A stretch of DNA of 7,576 bases from Haloferacaceae archaeon (GCA_028274825.1 JAQCMZ010000359.1:1-7576); one strand, 5' to 3'; shown: positions 1-6,032, counted from the first letter of the stretch. Made by a program: numbers and translations. The notes: generated by a model not told the origin, from the sequence alone.

Positions 1-1009
1 CTAACATGCCGGGGAATTCAATACCAACCGCTCGCCCCTCAACGGTGTGATCGGTAGACTGAGGAGACGGCTCCCCGGGGTGACTGTCAGTCGCCTGGCT
101 GGGATTCGGTTGGGTCGAGATCCCCGTATCGATCCTCACACGGGTGCCGAGAGTGCTGGCGTACTCACGCCAGGCAGGGATCACAGCTGCTGGATCCTCA
201 CACAGCGTCGTGAAGCGCTCAAGTAGCCGTTGGAGGAATCGCCGTCGGTCGATATCAGCAGCCTCGGCACGGATACTCGTGGCGTCTGCCGGTAACTTCG
301 CTGCGTCGATGTTCGCGTTCACTCCAATCCCAACCACCAGCCACGAGACTCTGTCAGCCTCGCCTTTCATCTCGGTGAGGATACCCGCCAATTTCCGGCC
401 ACTCCGCGGTGTGTCTCTCGCTGGTCGGCTCGTCTCATCAGCCCCCATCTCACGAGATTCGAGGGGGCGGCCAGTTTCCGGGTCACACTCGCCTACGAGC
501 ACATCGTTCGGCCATTTGATCTGTGCGTTCACACCAGCCTCCCGACACACCTGTGCTGTCGCGACGGCAGCCGCCAGTGTGAATACTGGGGTGTGTGCAG
601 GCGGGATGTCAGGGCGCTGGAGGGTCGATACCCAGATACCTCCCGGCGGGGCAAACCACTCCCGGCCCAGTCTCCCTCGTCCAGTAGTTTGCTCGTCGGC
701 GATTATCGCTACGTTCGTCTCTCCCACTATCGCGAGTTCTCGAGCCCGCTCGTTCGTCGAACCGAGTTGGTCGTGATATTCGACCCTGAACGGTGCATCG
801 AGACCGTACCTAATCGCTGCTCCACCGTATGCGGGAGTAGCTCTGACAACGTATCCCTCAGAACCACCGTCAATGGAAAATCCCGCGTCGCGGAGAGACT
901 CGACGGCCTTCCACACAGCCGCTCGGGATACGCCTATCCGAGCAGCTAGGTCGGGCCCGGATACCGGTCCGTCAGCCAGGGCCTCCAATACAGCCCGTTT
1001 CGTCCCCAT
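1..1009 (-). CDS. birA: Biotin--[biotin carboxyl-carrier protein] ligase BirA with N-terminal HTH, 3'-truncated by window edge
   Basis: Minus-strand frame open for 336 codons from the ATG at 1009-1007 to the window edge with no stop, so the C-terminus is missing. The family activates biotin with ATP to biotinyl-AMP and attaches it to a lysine of the carboxyl carrier subunit of acyl-CoA carboxylases, in the cytoplasm. Visible in order: winged HTH at about residues 5-55 (VSRAAVWKAVESLRDAG near 27-43); GSTNERA at 83-89; the biotin/AMP loop TTGRGRLGREW at 108-118; KWPNDV at 165-170; RKLAGIL at 205-211 with the expected catalytic Lys206; GIGVNAN at 227-233; then the start of the C-terminal SH3-like domain. 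The HTH suggests a bifunctional ligase/repressor, which is inference. Two Pro/Ser/Asp-rich insertions (about 173-203 and 296-323) lengthen it relative to E. coli BirA. The start was chosen because the HTH begins at once and a TATA-like box lies about 25 nt upstream; another in-frame ATG lies at 1051. Confidence 0.95.
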   Translation of the reverse strand, partial: MGTKRAVLEALADGPVSGPDLAARIGVSRAAVWKAVESLRDAGFSIDGGSEGYVVRATPAYGGAAIRYGLDAPFRVEYHDQLGSTNERARELAIVGETNVAIIADEQTTGRGRLGREWFAPPGGIWVSTLQRPDIPPAHTPVFTLAAAVATAQVCREAGVNAQIKWPNDVLVGECDPETGRPLESREMGADETSRPARDTPRSGRKLAGILTEMKGEADRVSWLVVGIGVNANIDAAKLPADATSIRAEAADIDRRRFLQRLLERFTTLCEDPAAVIPAWREYASTLGTRVRIDTGISTQPNPSQATDSHPGEPSPQSTDHTVEGRAVGIEFPGML

Positions 1010-1027
1010 GGGCTGTCCAACGTGGCC

Positions 1028-1040
1028 GTCGATATGACCG
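1028..1040 (-). promoter_or_regulatory. Putative TATA-like box of birA (leaderless start)
   Basis: On the minus strand the sequence CGGTCATATCGAC contains TCATATC (1037-1031), centred about 25 nt before the ATG at 1009. This is the spacing expected if transcription starts at or next to the start codon, as is common in haloarchaea. The box is a weak match to consensus. Confidence 0.4.
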
Positions 1041-1284
1041 TTGCGGAGCATGCGACGGAATCCAGTGTGCTCGCGCTGAGCTAAAACCAAGGCGGCGAGA
1101 CCAGCACAGATACCTACGGTTTCCTAGAACACCCTGGCGCGTGAGCGGGGGCCGACTGCGACAGTATGGACAGACAGTCTCACTGATCTGGGCGGGATTT
1201 GTGAGGCGGGCTGACTGTCGGCTTCTCTTCAAGAGTGCTGAGTGTGGTCTCCCGACTCCCGCGTGGCACGCGACTCACGAGAGC
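1041..1284. other. Non-coding stretch between birA and mobile remnant A
   Basis: No convincing gene on either strand. Short open frames here have Arg/Cys/Ser/Trp-rich translations typical of spurious frames in GC-rich DNA, and none has a recognisable domain. A small inverted repeat, CGCGTG/CACGCG, sits at 1260-1272 just outside the left end of remnant A. Nothing else was recognised. Confidence 0.5.
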
Positions 1285-1295
1285 CTGGACCTCCT

Positions 1296-1315
1296 CCCAC
1301 GGCTGAAGCCGGGGG
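1296..1315. repeat. Left sub-terminal hairpin of remnant A
   Basis: Imperfect inverted repeat with 8-nt arms, one A-G mismatch (1299/1312) and the tetraloop TGAA at 1304-1307. The same tetraloop occurs in the matching hairpin of copy B (5748-5763). The mismatch looks like decay of an originally perfect CCCACGGC/GCCGTGGG stem. Confidence 0.7.
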
Positions 1316-1360
1316 ATTCCCACGGCACTGCACCGCTCGGTTGGGAGTGTCAGGGTTGCG

Positions 1361-1381
1361 GTCTGGTCGGCATGACCAGAC
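1361..1381. repeat. Internal 8-bp perfect hairpin within remnant A
   Basis: GTCTGGTC (1361-1368) and GACCAGAC (1374-1381) are perfect reverse complements around a 5-nt loop, GGCAT. The hairpin lies in the part conserved between copies A and B, but the aligned place in B (around 5811-5820) lacks it. It may be a structural arm of an RNA made from the minus strand. Confidence 0.6.
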
Positions 1382-1627
1382 TGCTGGCAGGGCCAAACCG
1401 CCGTTACTCCTCTCCTCCGGCACGACGGATTCAGAGTTACCGTGTCGGAATCCATGGCTAGCGGCCTGAAGGGAATTCCTTCGGATGTAGCCCGGTCCGA
1501 ATCCCGATAGTCTCCGGTTATGTGGGCGGCAGAACCGTCTCGGTGGACTCAATAATAGAAACTAAACAAGTATAGAACTCCCGGAAATTTTATCACCGGT
1601 GGTCTCTCCGATTGTCGTCGGCTTCAT

Positions 1628-1647
1628 CCCACGAGTAAACTCGTGGG
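1628..1647. repeat. Right sub-terminal hairpin of remnant A
   Basis: CCCACGAG (1628-1635) and CTCGTGGG (1640-1647) form a perfect 8-bp stem around the loop TAAA. About 50 bp around it align closely with copy B at 6009-6058, including GTGGGCTTTC and GCTTGAT downstream. Confidence 0.8.
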
Positions 1648-1671
1648 CTTTCGGCTTGATTCAACTGTAAT

Positions 1672-1808
1672 CGGGGCCGAACCGAACGGGCGTTGCTTTG
1701 TGCTGCTGGGCGCGACACTCAGATTGGTCGGTCACCGACACGGAGACCAGCTCAAGAGTTGCTGATGGTAGCACTACCCCGGCCGTGCCTTTCTGTGGTG
1801 AGTTTTCC
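1672..1808. other. Non-coding upstream region of the cofD operon
   Basis: The cofD frame stays open upstream to an ATG near 1693, but the residues added do not look like CofD, so this is treated as untranslated. It holds a small inverted repeat, GTCGGT/ACCGAC (1727-1739), and no other recognised signal. Confidence 0.45.
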
Positions 1809-1820
1809 CCGACCGGTCGG
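1809..1820. promoter_or_regulatory. 12-bp perfect palindrome before the cofD promoter, possible operator
   Basis: CCGACCGGTCGG is a perfect palindrome ending 11 nt before the TATA-like box at 1832-1840. A position just upstream of the TATA/BRE region suits a regulator site, but such short GC palindromes also arise by chance in GC-rich DNA. Confidence 0.3.
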
Positions 1821-1831
1821 AACCGGTAGTA

Positions 1832-1840
1832 GGATACAAA
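1832..1840 (+). promoter_or_regulatory. Putative TATA-like box of the cofD operon
   Basis: GGATACAAA is centred about 28 nt before the ATG at 1864, the spacing expected for a leaderless archaeal transcript. There is no Shine-Dalgarno sequence before this ATG, which fits leaderless translation and supports this start over upstream in-frame ones. Confidence 0.5.
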
Positions 1841-1863
1841 CCACCAGAGCCCAATCTACTGGT

Positions 1864-2856
1864 ATGATCACATTTCTCGCCGGCGGCACGGGGACCCCAA
1901 AGCTCCTCGAAGGGGCGACCCGCATCTGGGACCCCACCGAGATCACCGTCATCGGGAATACCGGAGACGATGTCGAACTCGGGGGGGTGTTCGTGTGCCC
2001 TGATATCGACACGGTTCTGTTCGACAGAGGTGGGGTTCTGGATCGCGATCGCTGGTGGGGCATTGAGGGAGACACTACCGAGACCCACGGAGAGATTCAC
2101 AGTCTCACGGGAGATGTCGGGGTCGAAGTTGGGCCGCGATACCTCTCCGATGAGGCACAGACAGCTGGCCGGGAGTTAGCACGGTGGCGTCGCTTTTCTG
2201 GAGTCGGTGAATTCATGGAAATCGGTGACCGCGACCGAGCCGTCCACATCACCCGGACTGGGCTACTCGACGAGGGACGGTCACTCGTAGAGGTGACACG
2301 TGCCCTCACAGAGGCGTTTGACCTCTCAATTGAGCTGATACCAATGTCAAATGACCCAGTGGCAACAATAATTCACACGGATGAAGGTCCGATGCACTTT
2401 CAGGAGTTTTGGGTCGCCCACAGGGGCTCACCCGCGGTCTCGGATGTGGAATTCCGCGGGGCTCCGCCAGCAGGGCCGGCGCCGGCGACACTCGCCGCGC
2501 TGGACAATCCCGTCGTGATTGGCCCCTCGAACCCGGTCACCTCGATTGGCCCGATGTTAGCACTGCCCGGGTTTCGGGCGGCTCTCGAGGATGTGCCCGT
2601 CGTGGTGGTCTCCCCGTTTGTCGACGATCAGGTGTTTTCAGGCCCTGCAGCTGATCTCATGGCCGGAATCGGATACGAACCGTCTACTACCGGTGTGGCC
2701 GAGATATACCCGTTTGCCGATGCATTCGTTCTGGACAGCGCGGATTCGACAGCACTCGACCGGGCGGTCGTCAGAACTGATACGACCGTCGACGGAATCA
2801 CAGATGCACAACGCGTCTCACAGGCTGTCAAAGACGCACTTGACGGGATCGTATGA
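1864..2856 (+). CDS. cofD: 2-phospho-L-lactate transferase CofD (coenzyme F420 biosynthesis)
   Basis: 330 aa. CofD joins the 2-phospholactyl moiety of its GDP (or GPP)-activated donor to the deazaflavin FO, giving F420-0 before CofE adds glutamates; it is cytoplasmic. Family signatures are present: N-terminal [12 protein letters not shown] at residues 6-17, [11 protein letters not shown] at 31-41, [10 protein letters not shown] at 45-54, [12 protein letters not shown] at 121-132, MHFQEFWV at 177-184, [12 protein letters not shown] at 219-230 and [17 protein letters not shown] at 250-266. About 25 residues between WWGI and GDRD (including [21 protein letters not shown]) exceed the methanogen form, which I believe is usual in haloarchaea. 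The ATG at 1864 is chosen because the glycine-rich motif starts at once and a TATA-like box precedes it. Its stop overlaps the next start (ATGA), making it the first gene of a four-gene operon. Confidence 0.97.
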   Translation: MITFLAGGTGTPKLLEGATRIWDPTEITVIGNTGDDVELGGVFVCPDIDTVLFDRGGVLDRDRWWGIEGDTTETHGEIHSLTGDVGVEVGPRYLSDEAQTAGRELARWRRFSGVGEFMEIGDRDRAVHITRTGLLDEGRSLVEVTRALTEAFDLSIELIPMSNDPVATIIHTDEGPMHFQEFWVAHRGSPAVSDVEFRGAPPAGPAPATLAALDNPVVIGPSNPVTSIGPMLALPGFRAALEDVPVVVVSPFVDDQVFSGPAADLMAGIGYEPSTTGVAEIYPFADAFVLDSADSTALDRAVVRTDTTVDGITDAQRVSQAVKDALDGIV

Positions 2857-3644
2857 CTCGGTCTCGACCGAATCACCGCGGTGAGACTTCGCCGAATCCA
2901 CCATTCAACCCGGCAGTCGCGATTGCCAGTCTCAGTGGCGAGGCTGACGCTGACTGGGCATCCGCCGTCGAGGAGTATGTCGGAGCGGCCTTTCTGGGCG
3001 GGATCTCACTCGATGCCGCAACACGGGAGGCCGCAAGACAACTTGTCGACCGTGGGCGAGACGAATTTATTCCCGCAGATCCATTTGGATTCATCGAGTC
3101 TCAGTTGACCGCGCTTGAACCCACATCTGTTCGGCCTGGATTCAATCTCCGGAGCGCGACCGTGGCACCTCTTGAAAGAGCAGCCGCAATCTGTGCCGAC
3201 CACGGCGCAATTGCTGAGATCAACGCTCACTGCCGTCAATCAGAGATGTGTGCCGTCGGGTGTGGGGAGCGTCTCCTCCAGAACACCGAGCGACTCCACA
3301 AATACGTCACTACTGCGGCAGACACGGGGGCAGACGTGAGTGTGAAAATTCGGGCTGAGGTGTCGGGTGTAGATCTCCAATCGATTGCCACGATTATCGA
3401 GCGCGCGGGCGGATCGATGGTGCATATCGATGCGATGGATAGCGAACCAGTCGTGGGAGACCTCACGAGAGCAGTCGAGATTCCGGTGATAGCCAACAAC
3501 GGCATCCGAGACCGGGAGACCGCGCGCGAATATCTCGATCACGGCGCTGACGCGGTCAGTGTAGGCCGAGCCAGCGATAACCCCGCAATTCTGTCTCGAG
3601 TGGCCACGGCCGTCAGTCAATACGATGAGGTGAAGATTTCATGA
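2853..3644 (+). CDS. Dihydrouridine synthase (Dus)-like flavin TIM-barrel protein
   Basis: 263 aa. It resembles the FMN-dependent TIM-barrel oxidoreductases of the tRNA-dihydrouridine synthase superfamily. Correspondences: VGAAFLGG (43-50) near the first strands; [22 protein letters not shown] (121-142) in place of the usual D-I-N-x-G-C-P segment, so Cys127 sits where the catalytic Cys would be; VSVKIRAEV (162-170) with the Lys expected to contact [13 protein letters not shown] (211-220) and [10 protein letters not shown] (231-240) as the phosphate-binding end of the barrel. It lacks the C-terminal RNA-binding domain of true Dus enzymes and is short for the family. Placement between cofD and a CitG-like gene, with ATGA overlaps at both ends, suggests reduction of a small cofactor precursor instead of tRNA; that is inference. 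The fold assignment is firm and the substrate unknown. Confidence 0.8.
   Translation: MTRSRPNHRGETSPNPPFNPAVAIASLSGEADADWASAVEEYVGAAFLGGISLDAATREAARQLVDRGRDEFIPADPFGFIESQLTALEPTSVRPGFNLRSATVAPLERAAAICADHGAIAEINAHCRQSEMCAVGCGERLLQNTERLHKYVTTAADTGADVSVKIRAEVSGVDLQSIATIIERAGGSMVHIDAMDSEPVVGDLTRAVEIPVIANNGIRDRETAREYLDHGADAVSVGRASDNPAILSRVATAVSQYDEVKIS
3627..3633 (+). promoter_or_regulatory. Shine-Dalgarno site of the CitG-like gene
   Basis: GAGGTGA lies 7 nt before the ATG at 3641, inside the 3' end of the Dus-like gene, and complements the conserved 3' end of archaeal 16S rRNA. It fixes this start and shows the internal operon gene has its own ribosome site besides the ATGA overlap. Confidence 0.75.
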
Positions 3645-4597
3645 CCGAGTCTCACGACGAACCCGACGCTGAAGACACGACAGAGCAGAATCGAGAAAGT
3701 GTGACTGATTCGGGTCAGTCACCCGGCTCATCGACACCGGTCGGCTCACCGGAGTCTCGCACACCCGCCGAAAACGCACAACTGGCACTCCTACTCGAGG
3801 TATCTGGGACACCCAAACCCGGGAATGTAGACAGACAGCGCGACTTAGCCGGGCTTCGGTTCGAGCATTTCATGGCTGGAAGCGTGGGCAGCGGCCGAGG
3901 ACTCAGGGCCGCCGAATCAGATGTCCCTCTCGGCCGAGCGTTCCGACATGGAGTGGCCGGGATGAGTCTCCAATCGGCAGGCAACACCCAGTTCGGGTGT
4001 CTCCTATTACTGACACCGCTCGTGCGGGCTGCCAGTTCCGCTCGGCTACACCCGCAGGAAGTCACCAATATTGTCACACAGACTACCACCGAAGATGCCG
4101 TCGAGTTTTATCGAGCATTCGAACACGTCGACGTCGCGGTCAGAGACCCCCCGGCCGAAGCCGCGGAGTTAGACGCACGACGTGGCGCAGCAGTGGAACC
4201 AATCGTGCGCGAGAGACAACTGAGTCTGTACGATATTATGAAGTTATCGACAACCCAGCAGCCCCCCGACGGAAACGCGCTCGAGTGGACCAGCGGATTC
4301 CAGCGGACCTTCGATACTGCAGCCGCGATCCAACGTGACGAAGGCCCCGTCACGGATCGTGCCGCACGCGCGTTTTTACAGTTACTCTCAGAACAGCCAG
4401 ATACGCTTATCGCCACGGACCACGGGCTCGAGACAGCCCGCGAGGTGCAGCGCCGGGCGAGAACGGTCGGCCGCGATCTGGACGCTGCCGAGGAATTGGC
4501 CCGCGAATTCGCTGCCGAGGGTATCAACCCTGGGACGACAGCCGACGCGACTGCGGCGGCACTGTTCGTCGCCCTCGAGCGCGGTGTGAACCCATGA
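3641..4597 (+). CDS. Triphosphoribosyl-dephospho-CoA synthase (CitG/MdcB)-like protein
   Basis: 318 aa. Family members displace adenine from ATP with dephospho-CoA, making the prosthetic-group precursor of citrate or malonate decarboxylase carrier proteins. Visible motifs: EVSGTPKPGNVDRQRD (53-68), matching the family's E-x-T-x-KPG-x-V-x-R; FEHFMAGS (74-81), in place of H-x-D-...-F-x-x-S; SAGNTQFGCLLLL (112-124), in place of N-T-x-x-G; and EGINPGTTADATAAALF (293-309), the C-terminal NPG-x-x-AD motif. The first 40 residues are an acidic, Ser/Pro-rich, probably disordered extension. No citrate lyase or malonate decarboxylase genes are in the window, and the F420 and DUF447 neighbours argue for a different ribosyl or nucleotidyl transfer. 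A strong GAGGTGA site and an ATGA overlap set the start. Family assignment is good; the actual reaction is not known. Confidence 0.85.
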   Translation: MTESHDEPDAEDTTEQNRESVTDSGQSPGSSTPVGSPESRTPAENAQLALLLEVSGTPKPGNVDRQRDLAGLRFEHFMAGSVGSGRGLRAAESDVPLGRAFRHGVAGMSLQSAGNTQFGCLLLLTPLVRAASSARLHPQEVTNIVTQTTTEDAVEFYRAFEHVDVAVRDPPAEAAELDARRGAAVEPIVRERQLSLYDIMKLSTTQQPPDGNALEWTSGFQRTFDTAAAIQRDEGPVTDRAARAFLQLLSEQPDTLIATDHGLETAREVQRRARTVGRDLDAAEELAREFAAEGINPGTTADATAAALFVALERGVNP

Positions 4598-5265
4598 CAG
4601 AGTTTTCAGAACCCACCGACGACCCCAGTGAACAACACGAACCCCCAGCAGACTGGCCCGTCGCCATCACTGGAGTGACAGAATCTATCGTCGCGACACG
4701 GGGGCCAAACGAGCGGTGGAATATGGCTGCACTCGGTCTCAAAGCCCCTCCCGAAGAGACTGACCCCGTCACAGCCCGGACGTGGGGTCGCACTCGGACG
4801 TGGCGGAACTTCACCGAGCGTGGCTCTGGTGTCGTCCAGTTTACCGCGGATCCGCGGGAATTCGTCGACGCAGCGGTGACGATCCGCGAGGAGGACTCAC
4901 CAGTGTTGCCGGGCGCCGACGCATGGGTCGAGATCGAAGTCACCCGGACCGACTCGGGGACCCAAGGAGACACTAACTGGGTCGAGTGGACTCTCAGGCC
5001 CGTGAGTGCGACCGTCCGCCGAGAGCGAATCCCGACGATTAATCGCGGATTCGGTGCCGTGATCGACGCGACAGTCGCAGTCTCGCGGCTTGACGTGGAG
5101 GCGTATCCGACCGATATGCTGGTGGATCGATTAGTGTATTTTGCCGAAACGGTTGACAAATGCGGCGGACCCAACGAGCGGGCCGCGTTCGCGACACTCG
5201 ATGCCGTGACCGACTGGCGCGAGCGACTGCCAGCCGACAAACAGCTGCCGACATTCGATCAGTAA
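4594..5265 (+). CDS. DUF447 family protein (predicted flavin-binding split barrel)
   Basis: 223 aa, function uncharacterised. An acidic N-terminal stretch (1-20) is followed by GVTESIVATRGPNERWNMA (27-45), the family's opening beta strand with the N-x-A/P motif, then TWGRTRTWRNF (63-73), GSGVVQFTADPREFVDAA (77-94) and INRGFGAVIDATVAVSRL (149-166), and a helical C-terminal part ending in ERLPADKQLP. DUF447 proteins are related to flavin-reductase-like split barrels, so FMN binding is plausible. As I recall, with moderate certainty, DUF447 and CitG-like genes also co-occur in pterin/methanofuran-linked C1 gene clusters of methylotrophic bacteria, which points to cofactor synthesis. It starts in an ATGA overlap with the CitG-like gene, with only a weak ribosome site (GGTGTGA), and is the last gene of the operon. 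Confidence 0.85.
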   Translation: MTEFSEPTDDPSEQHEPPADWPVAITGVTESIVATRGPNERWNMAALGLKAPPEETDPVTARTWGRTRTWRNFTERGSGVVQFTADPREFVDAAVTIREEDSPVLPGADAWVEIEVTRTDSGTQGDTNWVEWTLRPVSATVRRERIPTINRGFGAVIDATVAVSRLDVEAYPTDMLVDRLVYFAETVDKCGGPNERAAFATLDAVTDWRERLPADKQLPTFDQ

Positions 5266-5412
5266 GACGAGAGTACCCGGTCGCTGGACACGAGTCGGTC
5301 GGGATCTCCCCGGAAAGTCGTATCCGGGTATTAGATCGAATATCGTAAGATGAATGACGTTACCGGCTATCCGACAGGCACTATACTGAGAAGGCAGACT
5401 CACAACGAACCC
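5266..5412. other. Intergenic region between DUF447 gene and rps17e
   Basis: No gene. A 7-bp inverted repeat, TACCCGG (5274-5280) and CCGGGTA (5324-5330), lies just after the operon's stop with a 43-nt loop and no T-run, so it is not a convincing terminator. A second AT-rich box, CTATACTG (about 5389-5396), could serve as an additional upstream promoter for rps17e. Confidence 0.4.
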
Positions 5413-5419
5413 TTTTAGT
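5411..5419 (+). promoter_or_regulatory. Putative TATA-like box of rps17e
   Basis: CCTTTTAGT is centred about 28 nt before the ATG at 5443 and preceded by purine-rich CGAA, as in archaeal BRE/TATA promoters. No Shine-Dalgarno sequence is evident, so a leaderless transcript is likely. It indicates rps17e is transcribed separately from the cofactor operon. Confidence 0.5.
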
Positions 5420-5442
5420 CGCAACCAGAGGCTATACAGAAT

Positions 5443-5631
5443 ATGGCTATCAAGCCGAAGTATATCAAGCAACTCGGAACCGTCCTCCTCGAACAGCATC
5501 CAGAGTCTTTCAATAAAGAATTTGACACGAATAAAGACAGTGTCGAAGTGTTGACTAACGTCGAATCAAAAGGTGTTCGCAACCGGATCGCGGGATACAT
5601 CACCCGCAAAAAAGCGAATAACGCCGTCTGA
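5443..5631 (+). CDS. rps17e: 30S ribosomal protein S17e
   Basis: 62 aa, the normal length for the archaeal form. It is a component of the small ribosomal subunit, restricted to archaea and eukaryotes. The protein opens with MAIKPKYIKQLGTVLLEQHP, continues with FNKEFDTNKDSVEVLTN and carries the highly conserved SKGVRNRIAGYITRK (42-56), the family signature. It is more lysine-rich than its neighbours, as expected for an rRNA-binding protein. It stands alone between the cofactor operon and mobile remnant B, which begins about 100 nt after its stop. Its codons are less GC-biased than those of the operon, as expected from the amino acids used. The start is fixed by the conserved N-terminus and the TATA-like box. 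Confidence 0.97.
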   Translation: MAIKPKYIKQLGTVLLEQHPESFNKEFDTNKDSVEVLTNVESKGVRNRIAGYITRKKANNAV

Positions 5632-5733
5632 TTGGTCACTTCTGCCGGTGTTGGGTTTTCGATTAGTCGGGTCGTTGTCGTCAGATTTCCACGGCCGCAG
5701 CAGCTTCTAAACGAGGTTGAACAACTGTTGCGG
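5632..5733. other. 3' flank of rps17e up to mobile remnant B
   Basis: No gene. A short T-run, GGGTTTTCG (about 5651-5659), is the only candidate for transcript termination and is weak. At its right end GTTGAAC (5716-5722) is the reverse complement of GTTCAAC (5733-5739), which straddles the proposed left boundary of remnant B. Confidence 0.4.
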
Positions 5734-5747
5734 TTCAACTTCCTCCA

Positions 5748-5763
5748 CACGACTGAAGTCGTG
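5748..5763. repeat. Left sub-terminal hairpin of remnant B
   Basis: CACGAC (5748-5753) and GTCGTG (5758-5763) pair perfectly around the loop TGAA, the same loop as in copy A at 1304-1307. Confidence 0.8.
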
Positions 5764-5771
5764 GGATTTCC

Positions 5772-5786
5772 GCGGCGCTGCGCCGC
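5772..5786. repeat. GC-rich hairpin next to the left end of remnant B
   Basis: GCGGCG (5772-5777) and CGCCGC (5781-5786) form a perfect 6-bp stem around CTG. The aligned stretch of copy A (about 1322-1336) keeps the sequence outline but has lost most pairing. Confidence 0.7.
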
Positions 5787-6014
5787 TTGGGGTGGGATAG
5801 TGTGGTTTGCAACCGACAGTGCTGGCTGAGCCACACAGCCGTTCCATCCTCTCCGGCAGTGGGTGCTGAGTGGTTCTGCCCTGCTGACTCAGAGTACCCG
5901 TTGTTCTACGTCGGTAACCGGCAAGGATTGCCAGACGAGGATACATTCGTGGGTTCTGTCGAATATCCAGCCAAGTCAGTGAGTGTGGAGAGATTCACAG
6001 TTATCGGGTTCATT

Positions 6015-6032
6015 CCACGACGACAGTCGTGG
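6015..6032. repeat. Right sub-terminal hairpin of remnant B
   Basis: CCACGAC (6015-6021) and GTCGTGG (6026-6032) pair perfectly around GACA. The hairpin aligns with the copy A hairpin at 1628-1647. Confidence 0.8.

Larger units (their letters stand above)
1285..1666. mobile_element. MITE-like remnant of an IS200/IS605 (IS1341-type) element, copy A
   Basis: About 380 bp bounded by sub-terminal hairpins instead of inverted repeats with target duplications, the hallmark of the IS200/IS605 superfamily. The left hairpin (1296-1315) and right hairpin (1628-1647) share the CCCACG...CGTGGG theme, and both ends match copy B at 5734-6052. No transposase gene lies between them. Beyond the right hairpin both copies share a segment ending CTTGAT...CTGTAAT; read on the minus strand this is ATTACAG, with a TTAC (1670-1667) like the left cleavage tetranucleotide of IS608-type elements. 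On the minus strand the other end reads as a hairpin followed by GGGAGGAGGT, like the right end of haloarchaeal tnpB elements as I recall them. The ancestral tnpB would therefore have been on the minus strand. Exact ends are inferred. Confidence 0.65.

Noticed and set aside
144..949. Plus-strand open frames opposite birA
   Set aside because: Low-complexity Arg/Ser/Pro translations lying antisense to a clear BirA frame; they are shadows of its codon bias.
1488..1510. tRNA T-arm-like string GGTCCGAATCCC
   Set aside because: The flanking bases do not form a T-stem, and no acceptor, D-arm or anticodon arm can be found around it.
972..1552. Several overlapping frames of 75-107 codons on both strands upstream of and across remnant A
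   Set aside because: They overlap each other, cross the hairpins of the mobile remnant and encode no recognisable domain. The single C-x-x-C in one (WECQGCG) is not enough for a zinc-finger call.
1693..1863. 57-codon in-frame N-terminal extension of cofD
   Set aside because: The added residues do not resemble CofD, whose glycine-rich motif begins at the ATG at 1864, and the TATA-like box at 1832 fits a start there.
4524..5240. 238-codon minus-strand frame opposite the DUF447 gene
   Set aside because: Ser/Arg/Val-rich mirror of a well-supported coding frame in the operon.
5274..5330. Inverted repeat TACCCGG/CCGGGTA as an operon terminator
   Set aside because: The 43-nt loop and absence of a following T-run make a terminator unlikely.
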